Assembly (NCBI GenBank): GCA_004764695.1
Contig: SMSO01000035.1
Coordinates: forward strand, 1,610,001-1,674,000
DNA: 64,000 nt
Source of the DNA: Schizochytrium sp. TIO01
Lineage: Eukaryota > Sar > Bigyra > Thraustochytrida > Thraustochytriidae
Reading direction: 5' to 3'
The position numbers and the translations under genes are program-made. This document shows, one piece after another, positions 8,780 to 18,470 of the stretch (its first letter is position 1; every line of letters starts with the position of its first letter). Below the pieces are notes generated by a model. That model was given only the letters and a program-made list of their open reading frames with translations. It had not been told where the DNA came from and made no database searches.

Positions 8780-11065
8780 ATGAGGCAGCCTTCTGCATGC
8801 CTAAGCATTGGCCTCTTTGCTATAGTGTATATGGTTGCACTCGCACCAAGAGGCATCCAGGCAGAAGAGACGACTGACTATGGACCCTGTCCAAATGGAT
8901 GCTCAGGTCATGGGGTCTGCCAGTTAAGCGAATGTACATGTTTTGAAGGATGGATGGGCGGCGACTGTTCCCTTCGTATCTGCCCATCTGATGTGGCATG
9001 GAATGATATTGCAACGGCTAATGATGTTGCTCATAATGATGCTGAGTGCTCTAACCGCGGATCCTGTGATCGAGAAGTCGGGCAATGTGTTTGCGATAGT
9101 GGCTTTACTGGTCGTGCTTGTCAGCTACGAACATGCCCTAATGATTGTTCAGGACGCGGTCGCTGCGTTGACATGCGCTATAATGCATTATATAAAAACC
9201 CTGGTTTGGGGACTGTATACACATATGAGTCAGTATGGGATGCCGAAAAAATGTATGGCTGCATTTGCGACCAGGGCTTTACTGGATATGACTGCTCAGA
9301 GCGTGATTGTCCTCGAGGTGATGATCCAATGACAACAAGTCAACAAGATGAAGTACAACTTTTTATGTGTAAGGCTACAACTGGCTTTTTCACCCTTACT
9401 CTGGATGGCTTTACAAGTGAGCACATCCCGGTAGGTTCTAGCCTTAGTGAATTTGAAGCTATCCTTGAGGCTGTCCCAGGTGTAGGAGATATTACTGTTT
9501 CCTTTTCTCAAACAGGTTTAAGTGTATGCGGAAGCGTTGACAATGTTGTTGCTGTCACCTTCCGTGAGCGTTTTGGTGATGTCCCACACCTGCTTTCGTA
9601 TACGAGTTCTGTAGAAGATTGTAACGATGCAACTAGCGACGACGATTTGTGCGGAGGTACTGGATTAATGTTTGCATATGATGGAGATGCTCTAGATTCC
9701 GTTTATTCGGTAGCAAGCACTAAGGAGAATGAATACTGCTCTCGCCGAGGTACCTGTGATCTTTCAACTGGAGTATGCACATGCTTTACTAACTTTGTTA
9801 CAAGTGATGGCCGCGGTGACGAAGGTGATCGTAAGTTATCCTTCTTGTTTTGTTCCCCCCCCCCCCCCCCCCCCCCCCCCTTTTTTTTTTCTATAAAGAG
9901 ACAACGCTTGGATCAAGATTTTAGAAAAAGAGAAAAAACGTTTTCGAGAACAGTTAAACTAACTTGTGCATCACAAAATTTACTTTCAAAACAACAGGCG
10001 GAGATTGCGGCTATGAATCTGCCGAAGTACAGGCATGCCCGGGGCTTATTTCGTGCAGTGGGACATGGAACTTGTTCTCAATCACCACAGTTTCGGTGTA
10101 CATGCTCCCTTGGATGGGACGCTGGCGATTGCTCAGTTCGAACATGCCCAAAAGGCAAGAGCTGGTTTGATTTCCCAATGTCCGATGAGCGTGCACATCA
10201 ACTTGTGGAGTGTAGTAATATGGGAACTTGCGACCAATCGACTGGAGAATGCATTTGTTATACAGGTTTCACTGGTTCTGCTTGTAACCAAATGAAGTGC
10301 CCAGGTTCTCCAACTGAGTGCTCTGGTAATGGGCAGTGCCTCTCAATGTCCCAACTTGCAAATAAGGCTGAGAATAACGGAGACTTGACTCCCTTTACAT
10401 ACGGCCAGACTCCAAACGACCCTGATCGATGGGATTATGATAAGATTAAGGGCTGTCTCTGTGACGAAGGATATGAGGGTCATGACTGCTCATTAATGAG
10501 TTGCCCTACGGGAGATGATCCAGAGACAACTGGTCAAGATTTCGAAACTCAGCTGATCAAGTGCATTGCAGACGGTGGAAATTTTCGTTTGTACTTTCGC
10601 CAGCATCGCACTGATCTGATTTCCTATGCTGCTACAGAGGACGATGTTCGGACGGCACTCGTTGCCTTGGACTCAATCACCGATGTGTCCGTGGACTTTT
10701 CGTCAGGTTTAGCGGCTTGCACATCCGATGGATCAAATGTAATATCTGTCACGTTCACACAAGAACTAGGAGACGTGCCCGATATGATTGCCTACGTTTC
10801 ATCTTACAGCGCAGATCTCTCGCTTACTTCTAGCACGGCTTCGATCAGTATTAGTACAGATGGGGCCACCGTCGACAGTTTTGAGAGCGTCAAAGGTACC
10901 AAGGAGAATATTGTGTGTTCTGGTCGAGGCATTTGCAATCATGAAACTGGAGTTTGTGAATGCTTCATTCAGTTTGGGTCGAGCAATGGCAATAATCAGT
11001 ATGGAGACCGAGGTGACTGCGGTTGGAAGATTCCATGGGCAGTCACCAGCACCAGCGAAGAGTAA
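8780..11065 (+). pseudogene. Secreted two-module EGF-repeat protein, one intron and an apparent 1-nt frameshift
   Basis: Proposed coding parts are 8780..9830 and 9998..11065, with a +1 base in the GGG at 10060-10062. ATG 8780 gives a clear signal peptide (hydrophobic core LSIGLFAIVYMVAL, likely cleavage after IQA); an upstream ATG at 8696 would bury it. The mature protein has two homologous modules. Each has EGF/tenascin-like units (CSGHGVC, CSNRGSC, CSGRGRC; then CSNMGTC and CSGNGQC), then CPRGDDP or CPTGDDP leading into a beta-rich domain with FGDVPHL or LGDVPDM. The sequence GDRGDCG ends each module. No membrane anchor is seen, so it is probably secreted for adhesion or matrix. Removing one G restores CSGHGTC. 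As given, the frame breaks, so it is either a pseudogene or a base-call error; the rest is intact, favouring error or recent damage. Confidence 0.75.
9831..9997 (+). other. Intron with a C26-T10 tract between the two EGF modules
   Basis: The donor GTAAGT at 9831 and acceptor AACAACAG ending at 9997 join a phase-1 split Arg codon. This gives GDRGDCG, the same peptide that ends the second module. The intron holds an unbroken run of about 26 C (9855-9880) followed by 10 T (9881-9890). The reading frame happens to stay open through the intron. Confidence 0.8.
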
Positions 11066-11555
11066 TAAAAATTACAATATTGATTAATGTTTCTATTGTT
11101 CCACAACCTTAGACCAGCCGTGGCCTACCACAAAGATGTGAAATCAGCCTTGCGTTTGACACCAAGACGCAGCAAAGGTTATACCTACTACACTACCTTC
11201 TCTATAGTTTTAGGCAGTAGGGTTATTTTTAAATTGGGATACATTTTTTAATTTTTAATCTATCAAAAATAAATAAAATAATATAGGAAAGGAAAATGAT
11301 TTTTAGGGTAGCCTCTGAGAGTGATAAGAGTGACCAATCCAGCGAGCAGTCACAGCAACCTGGCGAGCAGGTGAGCAGGCGAGCAAAACAAGCAAGCAGT
11401 AAGCAAGCAATCGTTTGCCTGAAGATTGCGACCTATGCTGTGCTTTTGCTGGAGTTATAGTTCTTGTTTTATTATCCTCGATAGGCGTTGGTTATAGTTT
11501 GGCAAAGACAAAAGTAAGCTTCATCGACCTTTGAAAACTTATACTTCTAAGCGCT
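11066..11555. other. Intergenic region before the JmjC gene
   Basis: About 490 bases, AT-rich on the left. A degenerate GAGCAGGCGAGCAAGCAAGCA-type stretch lies around 11338-11410. A CAG|GTGAGC at about 11371 could be a leader-intron donor for the next gene, but no acceptor stands out. I see no gene. Confidence 0.3.
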
Positions 11556-13205
11556 ATGTCGGGTGAAAGTCAAGAAAAAGAAGCTGCAGCAACCACCACA
11601 AGTACAGCAACCACAAGTAGATCAACATCAATTATGCCAATGAGAAACTTCTTGTTCTTGGGCCTTTATGCACTCGCGGCAGCCGGGGTTGCTGTGCTCG
11701 GGGCTGTAGCAACGAGGCATTTTTCAATACACAAGAAGGTGAACAACAGGCTGGTGGAGTGGCTTTTCATAGAGTCTCCGGAAGAGGTCTTCGAAGGACC
11801 TTCAGACCCTCGTTTTGGCGTACCCACATGGATGGAGCTTGAAGGGCAGGTGATGCAGGTGAAATTTGCGGAAATTCAGCAGCTCGATGATAAAGTTCCA
11901 ATGATCATTAAACATTCACCAGTGAAATATTGGGCTGCTCTAACTAAATGGAAGCCCGAGTATCTGAGTCAACAACTCGGGCTACTTACGGCAGTGAAAA
12001 GGAAAACATCTGAGTTTCCCAATTCTTCAAGTAGCAAAATTTTCACAAATTCTGTGTTTCTATATGAGTCAAACCAGCTGTTGATGCGACGGTGGGATGC
12101 GGATGGTAAAATAATTCCTTTTCCCCAATACGAAAAGATAAATATGACTGTGAAAGACTTCTTCAGCAGCGATTCAAATAGTGAGGTCATGTACTACCAA
12201 AAGGACCTACCAAATGAATTGGAAGATGACACGAACCCACGAGATTTCATGCTTGTCATTGATGATGAATCATTCAATTATTCAAGCGCAAATTTTAACA
12301 TGCATATGTGGTTTTCACGGGGTAATGTTCAAGTAGGCTTGCATCATGATCTTGCCCATAATATGTTTGCTCAGGTGAGTGGCTGCAAGCGTTTTGTAAT
12401 TGTTGATCCATCACAGTGGCGGAAGCTGCGATACTTTCCACGTGATCATCCTCATCATCGCCAGAGTCAATTAGAACTAGACGAGGTTGCAGCACAGCTC
12501 AAACATGATAAGTTCCCAACGGGCTGGGTCGCTGACCTTGCCCCTGGCGATATGCTTTATTTGCCTCCTGGGTTTGCGCACCGAGTCAGTGCATATGAAT
12601 GTAATAATCAAAGCGTATCTATAAGTGTCAACACCTGGTCGTACGGGATGCTTAGTCGTCTTTCGCAAGCAAGCACCACCTTGAAAAACATGCCGAAAAT
12701 GTTTGTAGAACCGAGCATGGCTCAAGCCAGGATTCTGAAAGCGAGCTCCCCATCTGCAGATCAAGGTTCTAATCCGAAGTCTGAGATGCTATCTCTTCGG
12801 ACCGTAGAGCTTCGAGCGCTTGCATTCTATTTAAAGGAAGTTTTGACAGGAGTGATTGGCGTTGCAAATGCGCGCGAGTTTCTGGCTGATGCCGTGAGTT
12901 CGGAGATATTGGGTTCCCAGAAAAGTCTTGCTGATGCGCTGCACTGTTCCGGCTTTGATGCAGCTCAGTGTCCAAGCTTTGTGAAAGATGTAAACTTATT
13001 TGCTGAAGAATATAAAGAGCTAGCGGACGAACTTGCCACGAGCGCACAAGCAATGATACACATATTTAGGCAATTTCCTGAATTAGATCCTGCTCTTATA
13101 GAAAAGGCGTTCGCTGATCATATTCAGCGTGTCATTGTTCTGGTCACATCTTTTTCCCATCTCTGCCGCTTTACACTGTGTCTTGCATCAATTTTTACCC
13201 AGTAG
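11556..13205 (+). CDS. Membrane-anchored JmjC/cupin-8 2-oxoglutarate dioxygenase-like protein
   Basis: A single-exon frame of 549 residues. A Thr/Ser-rich N-terminus is followed by one membrane segment (about 31-53, NFLFLGLYALAAAGVAVLGA). The rest forms a JmjC/cupin-8 domain. The iron-binding HxD is His263-Asp265 in GLHHDLAHN and the distal His is 342 in PPGFAHRV. Lys278 in GCKRFVIV is placed to bind 2-oxoglutarate. LAPGDMLYLPPGFAHRV is the typical cupin-8 block. Such enzymes (FIH1, JMJD5, TYW5-like) hydroxylate protein side chains or RNA bases. The anchor predicts a type II protein facing the ER/Golgi lumen, unlike the soluble nuclear relatives (inference). The C-terminal ~180 residues are helical and unassigned. 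The last ~20 residues (SHLCRFTLCLASIFTQ) may be intron read-through if a 3' intron exists. Confidence 0.75.
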   Translation: MSGESQEKEAAATTTSTATTSRSTSIMPMRNFLFLGLYALAAAGVAVLGAVATRHFSIHKKVNNRLVEWLFIESPEEVFEGPSDPRFGVPTWMELEGQVMQVKFAEIQQLDDKVPMIIKHSPVKYWAALTKWKPEYLSQQLGLLTAVKRKTSEFPNSSSSKIFTNSVFLYESNQLLMRRWDADGKIIPFPQYEKINMTVKDFFSSDSNSEVMYYQKDLPNELEDDTNPRDFMLVIDDESFNYSSANFNMHMWFSRGNVQVGLHHDLAHNMFAQVSGCKRFVIVDPSQWRKLRYFPRDHPHHRQSQLELDEVAAQLKHDKFPTGWVADLAPGDMLYLPPGFAHRVSAYECNNQSVSISVNTWSYGMLSRLSQASTTLKNMPKMFVEPSMAQARILKASSPSADQGSNPKSEMLSLRTVELRALAFYLKEVLTGVIGVANAREFLADAVSSEILGSQKSLADALHCSGFDAAQCPSFVKDVNLFAEEYKELADELATSAQAMIHIFRQFPELDPALIEKAFADHIQRVIVLVTSFSHLCRFTLCLASIFTQ

Positions 13206-13666
13206 AATTGAATCGAAGATGTATTTTTAAAAGGGTCACTGTTAACCTTATGGTTTATGATCTGGGATAGTGGGTAGTCCATTATGAGTCAAACGAATGC
13301 AACACAGAAAAATCTGATTTTAAAATATTAAAAAAAAACATAGTAAGAAAGTCAGAGACCTAAAAAAATCATTTCCCTGTCGAAACACGATTTGGAAATA
13401 TCAGTATATATCATACAACAACTTGCTATACAGTGAGCACGAAGTTTAAGAAGAATATGCAAGATATTGATCACGGGCATTGTGCATTAAAAACATCTTA
13501 TCGTAGAGGACATTTGTAAAGAGCCTTTCAATATCGTCTTTATTTCACTCCTTCTTCTTGCGAAAATTATAACGTAAGAGGGCTCCCGGCGATATATCCG
13601 ATAAAGCAATAACGGAAAGCAACAATGGGAAAGGTGAACGTAAATCGAAACGAGTAAAGAACCAAA
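13206..13666. other. Convergent 3' intergenic region
   Basis: About 460 AT-rich bases between the stops of the JmjC gene (+) and the MPDU1 gene (-). It contains the short A-run AAAAAAAAC near 13331 and no recognisable gene or repeat. Confidence 0.35.
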
Positions 13667-15127
13667 TTACAGCGATTTAGCAGTTCGGCTTTTTCGTGCC
13701 TCTCGTGCGAGAACAAGCTTTGTATTCCCCCAGTAGAGAATAATCTGCGCGAGCATAATTCCATTGACGATAGTAGACAGTATGACAGATCCAAGCACAA
13801 TGGGGTCATTAACCTCAGTGAGGGTAGTGAAAACTCTAACAAGCAGCCCAAGAAAGATCATGAGCTGTGTAATGAAGGATAGCGGACCAGTGTGCTTATT
13901 AGCATAATTTTCGAGGATCTGAGGTAATGCTCCAGAAAGTGCAATAACAGACGCAAGAATAGGCATCGGCAAAAGTTTTTCTGGGCGACTTTTCATAGCC
14001 GAGGTGGCCACGGTACCAGAAAAGATGAAAAATGACACTGAGTAGACAATCTCAGTTATCAGAGAGGTGTCTCCATAAGTCCATATGAGTGCGACAATGA
14101 TAAGCTCTTGCAAAAGTATAGAAAAACTATCTCCCCACGATGTGAACGGGTGTTGATTTGCAACCGAGTAAACCACTGTAAGTACAAGAGAGAGAATACT
14201 GGTGTAGGATTTGATTGGAGAGAGGCCTTTAACAGTTTTCGCTTGAACAATGGACGCAATCTGCGGTACCTTTACACCAAAGCTTGCCACAATAAGTATT
14301 GTGCCGAGTAACTTTGAAAGATGTTCTGCGTTCGTGTGCAACATCATAAATTTGACAGAACGATCCATCGCAACAAGCAAGAAGATAAGATATACCCACA
14401 ATGCTAGGGATAGTGGTGTATCATCAATATCATCTGCAGTGTCTACAGAGGCGCGTTGTCGCCTTGAACGTTTCATGTAGCTAGGGACTCGAAGGCGGTC
14501 CAGAAGTGAGGATGTAAAATTAGGTGGTTCATCATCAGAGTCTTCCAGCTCTCTTTGAATGTCCTTCATTTTACGCAGGCGTGACTTGCGTCGATCTTCT
14601 GCTTCAGGATCAAGAGTGTCGTGTTGCTTTGATTTTTGGTTCTGTTTCAATGCGCGCCTAGTCTCTCGCTCCAAATCAAGTTGCTTTTGTCGCTGAGCTT
14701 TGCGCATGCGCATGGAGCCCGCACTTTTCTTAGAGGAATTGCTATCCTGTTTATACATGGTGTGCGTGGTTTTGGCTAGCTCTTCCGGTTCTTCTTGAAC
14801 ATCCGATTCATGAACTTCTTCATCGCTAAGCACGTCGTATGCGTCGGGTTCTTGTCTTGTGGCAGGCTTGTGCTTTGGTTTCCTACCCTTGCCTTTATGT
14901 GATCGCTTTGACCCCAAGACAGGATTCTTGCCATAAAGCGCCAGTTGTGTCCGTAGCATTTGATCCTTCTTGGCAGCTCTCTCTGCCTGTTTCGCAAAGT
15001 ACTCTTCCCTTTCACTCTCGCTCATCGCAGCCACTTCTTTGTTCCGCGCAGCTTCCTCTTCTGCCTCCAGTCGAAGTTCTTCGTCCAAGTAGCTTGCATC
15101 CTCATCAGAATGCCCCATCTCAGCCAC
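13667..15127 (-). CDS. MPDU1: MPDU1-type PQ-loop protein with a long charged N-terminal extension
   Basis: 486 residues. The C-terminal half (about 238-470) aligns with mannose-P-dolichol utilization defect 1 (Lec35). It has PQ motif 1 in VKVPQIASIVQAKTVKGLSP (Pro288-Gln289), PQ motif 2 in LPQILENYANKHTGPLS (Pro402-Gln403), the block HPFTSWGDSF, and the ending VFTTLTEVNDP...QIILYW, with about seven membrane spans. MPDU1 is needed in the ER for use of dolichol-phosphate mannose and glucose in N-glycan, GPI and C-mannose synthesis. Residues 1-235 are acidic and basic, rich in Glu, Lys and Arg (KRSHKGKGRKPKHK, SDDE). This part is absent from the ~250-residue animal proteins and looks nuclear or coiled-coil. 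A shorter product could start at an internal Met such as 254. The extension may be a true fusion, an unspliced neighbour exon, or a regulatory tail. Confidence 0.85.
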   Translation of the reverse strand: MAEMGHSDEDASYLDEELRLEAEEEAARNKEVAAMSESEREEYFAKQAERAAKKDQMLRTQLALYGKNPVLGSKRSHKGKGRKPKHKPATRQEPDAYDVLSDEEVHESDVQEEPEELAKTTHTMYKQDSNSSKKSAGSMRMRKAQRQKQLDLERETRRALKQNQKSKQHDTLDPEAEDRRKSRLRKMKDIQRELEDSDDEPPNFTSSLLDRLRVPSYMKRSRRQRASVDTADDIDDTPLSLALWVYLIFLLVAMDRSVKFMMLHTNAEHLSKLLGTILIVASFGVKVPQIASIVQAKTVKGLSPIKSYTSILSLVLTVVYSVANQHPFTSWGDSFSILLQELIIVALIWTYGDTSLITEIVYSVSFFIFSGTVATSAMKSRPEKLLPMPILASVIALSGALPQILENYANKHTGPLSFITQLMIFLGLLVRVFTTLTEVNDPIVLGSVILSTIVNGIMLAQIILYWGNTKLVLAREARKSRTAKSL

Positions 15128-17318
15128 AGGGAGTAGTGCACGTGCTGCACAAGGACGAAGTGTCTAGGGTAAGTAAGGGTCCACCTGCTGACTTTGGTAA
15201 AATGGTCGCGGAGCGACCCGGAGCTCTCCGCGTCTAGAACCTCTCCGCGTACTCTATGAGTTTATTGCTGTGCTCTTCAAAAATGGTCTATATGCGCTCC
15301 TGCAAGTTTGTGCACTGCTATGAGCAGTACTACCACTCCCTACAACCTTATTTGTTTACTTGAACAACTACTTTCCTCGATGCAGCGTGCACGTGCTGGG
15401 CGAGCAGACTCGTCTGTGTGTGCTCTTCTTCGAAGCGCTGTGTTGCCTGAATAAGGTAGCTCCTGGTTTGCCTGGGCGGAAGATGCAGAAAGAGGGGGCG
15501 TGGTACTTACCTAGGTGTCTTGCTGTTGCTGCGGATGTGCTGCCTGCAGAGTTTGATACTCGTAAGCAACTGTTCACTCATACAATATTTCTGCTGCTTA
15601 TATTTTTGATGCTGTTGTTGTACCTACCTACCTACACCTGTCTAGGTAGGTAAGTAGTTAGGCCTACCTAGTACTACCTTTTTACTCAAAGTCTGATGTA
15701 CTTCCACCTTTAGATATTTTTTCATGATTCTCTAGAGGCAGGCTAGGGTTGGTATTGTGTTCTTAAATACAGTTTTATTGAACAAAAACAGTGGCTGTGT
15801 TCAATGAGTTTAGTAACTTGTGGCTTTGCTTTCTTCTTTCATCCATTGAACTAGGTAGATATGTGCTATAAGAGTCTGCATTTTAAAGGAGCTAGCCGCT
15901 ATCCATGTTTAGGGGTTCATGAGGGATGCAATCCAAAAACGTTGGCGTGCACATCACACCACCAACGAATAATCAATTCTTTGGAGTTGAAAATTTGGCA
16001 GGCCAAGTACAATTCAAAGATCACCTACACAACAGTATCCTGTTTCTGAAAATGATTTGGAACTAGGCTAGGGAGACCCTGCAAGTTAAAATTAAAATTA
16101 ATGACGAAAGCAACGAGGAAAAGCTTGTCAAACTACTTAGCTCGCTCACCTGTAAGCTCAATATGTTGAAGTACTTATAGGAGTAGCTTGTGACTAGTGT
16201 GAAAGTGGCATATCAATGAATGTACCCAACTTGAAGTAAAAGGATTGATAGGAGTAACCTTTCATAGTTGTTTTCTTTGTTATTGTGTCTACGCACTATA
16301 GCAAAGCTCTGCCTGCGCCGACTCGAGGATTCTCAAAGACAAGGCACTCTCAGACTACATTGTAGACATATACACTGGTATTTGGGCTTCCACCTGCCTG
16401 TGACCTCTAATTAATAAAGGTGCTTCATAGATATGTTTTTTCAGGTTGTTACATCGCTCGCTGACGTGGGAGCGTAATTTTGGGGGAGGAAAAATAATTA
16501 ACTAGGATGTTTCAATCAACAAGGCTTTGTATCAGGTGAAGACAACTTTAGAACTTGTAGGGAGAAGGCGCGGCAAGCAAGAATGAATCAATATACTGTT
16601 GAGCAAAGATGAGGTTCAAGATAAAGGGCTAGCATAGACGATAGACATAATTGCAGACAGAAAAGGAATCAAAGGATGAATTATAACAAAGCGTGCTTCA
16701 TAGATAGGTAATGTATATCCCACCAGATGTTCTCAAATACTCAAGCGGTTCCTGAGTAATATAATAAGATGCGCATTAAAACTTCGCTAACGCGCATGGT
16801 GGGACAATTGATGGGTAAACCCTCCACTCCCTTGGGATAGTCTTGGAATGGTCTTTTGATTGTAATTGTGGATTCAGGGATGCACATTTGGAAAGGGTCG
16901 ATTGAAAGTAACGAAGAAAGGAAAAGCGAATGCTGTTAAGCATACGATAAGAGGGCAAAGTGGATGACTGTTAACTCCTCATTGTCTGCTTTGTAATAAT
17001 TGAGCAAATGAGCAGTATCAATGATATTTAAGTATGACAGTAATGCTCAGTCCCCTGGAATGACAAAAGATGTTTCTGAGTAGTTGGGTGTGGAGAGCGA
17101 TGGGTTTTGGAGATCCGTGGCTGTGACCTGAAAGGTTTTGTTCATGAGTGGACAAACAGCGACGTGCTTATTGTGAATATCACAGTACTTTTTCTTTCTT
17201 CTCTTTAAAGTATAGTCACTTTTAGTGAAGTGCTCCTGAATGTAGCCAGGTGCAATTATAGTAGCTGTGCTATTTAATCTTTTAATTTCGTGTATCGAAC
17301 AGAGAACTACGAGAAAAA
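15128..17318. other. Intergenic region, no gene recognised
   Basis: About 2.2 kb between the 5' end of MPDU1 and the 3' end of the ADF-H/headpiece gene. It is AT-rich with some CTACCTACCTA/TAGGTAGGTA repeats near 15620-15660. The longest frame (15360-15653, 97 codons) shows no family resemblance. No tRNA or snRNA is visible. Confidence 0.35.
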
Positions 17319-18470
17319 TTAAAAGATCTTGTATTGCTTCTTGAGGCGGAGACGCTTCCAGCTAGGCAGCATGGCAAACTCAGACTTTTTCATGCCGAAT
17401 GCCGCCTTGAAAGATTTAGAAGTGATGTACAGTTCGAGTTGTGAAGCGTCCATATTGTCATCTAGCTCACCCATAGCCTTCATGCGCTGGACATCTTCAA
17501 GAGTGTAGGGGTACTGTTCAGGGTCGTCCTCGCCATCATCATCTGATTCTTCAGCAACCTCTTCGATGACTTCTTCTTTGGGGGCTTCCTCGGAAGCCTT
17601 GCTGCGAGATGATTTGCGACTAGCCTCACTGGAGCGGCGGCTGGAGCGGCTAGACTTACCGCTGGAGCGGCTAGAGCGGCTAGAGCGTCGGCTGGAGCGG
17701 CGCGAGGAAGACTCAGCAGCAGCGTCGGCGTCTTCATCTGCAGCAGCGTCGGCGTTTTCATCTGCAGCATCACTGGACTTTCCGAAGAGCTCCTCTTCCA
17801 TGCCCTCAGGAATAACAACACCGTTTTCCAGAGCAAGTTGGCGCAGAAGAAATGCAGGCATGGGTCCGTTTTTCGAAAGGCCAGGGAGAGCAATGGGATC
17901 CCGCACAGAAATTCTGGCAAGAAGAGAGTAGGAACCAGCTGTTTCCGCCTCATCCTCGGCCTTGCGAGCGATCTCAGCCTCTGTAAGGGGAGCCTCGATG
18001 CTCTTCATTTTAGTGTACTCATCGAACGACAGCTCCTCAGGGGTAGAAACGTTGTATTCCTCAATAGACACAGAGCCGAGGTCAAGAATAACATCCTTGA
18101 TGCTGGAAATAGAACTCGCGTAGAGCATTTTTACGCGGGTCTTGGCGTTCTCCGGAATATACTTGATGAGAAGGCAGTCCGATGAGCTGCGAAAAAGCGC
18201 GAATAGGCACGGATTCTCGTCATCCACCTTACCGGCAAGATCGTCGAGCTTCTCAGACCAGTCGCGGTCCGAAAGACTTGGAATGCGGAAGAGCCTTTTC
18301 CCGTTGAGCTTCTCGCCAGAGACCTCAACTTTCACGCATCCAAGGCTGGTGCAGGCGTCTTCAATCATGCCAACGAGGGAAGAGCTGGGCTTGATGTTGC
18401 TGCTGGCATTGCGTCCAACGTCCTGCATACCCGGCAGGGCGCGGCCAACGCTCACGGAGAATCTGTTCAT
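17319..18470 (-). CDS. Twinfilin-like ADF-H domain fused to a villin headpiece
   Basis: 383 residues, single exon. Residues about 30-158 match an ADF/cofilin-homology domain of twinfilin type (CLFALFRSSSDCLLIKYIPE; VKMLYASSISSIKDVI at 113-127). A short EAPLTEAEIARKAEDE linker, like the one between the two ADF-H domains of twinfilin, follows. Residues 254-292 are a Ser/Arg tract (repeats of RSSRRSSR), then an acidic EEVIEEVAEESDDDGEDD stretch. The last 64 residues (320-383) form a villin headpiece: YPYTLEDVQRM, FKAAFGMKKSEFAMLP, WKRLRLKKQYKIF. They end exactly where villin ends and carry the actin-binding Trp371 and Lys-Lys. Both modules bind actin, so the protein probably links or regulates filaments in the cytosol. 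I do not know this domain order as a common family. The RS tract is a likely kinase target. Confidence 0.85.
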   Translation of the reverse strand: MNRFSVSVGRALPGMQDVGRNASSNIKPSSSLVGMIEDACTSLGCVKVEVSGEKLNGKRLFRIPSLSDRDWSEKLDDLAGKVDDENPCLFALFRSSSDCLLIKYIPENAKTRVKMLYASSISSIKDVILDLGSVSIEEYNVSTPEELSFDEYTKMKSIEAPLTEAEIARKAEDEAETAGSYSLLARISVRDPIALPGLSKNGPMPAFLLRQLALENGVVIPEGMEEELFGKSSDAADENADAAADEDADAAAESSSRRSSRRSSRSSRSSGKSSRSSRRSSEASRKSSRSKASEEAPKEEVIEEVAEESDDDGEDDPEQYPYTLEDVQRMKAMGELDDNMDASQLELYITSKSFKAAFGMKKSEFAMLPSWKRLRLKKQYKIF

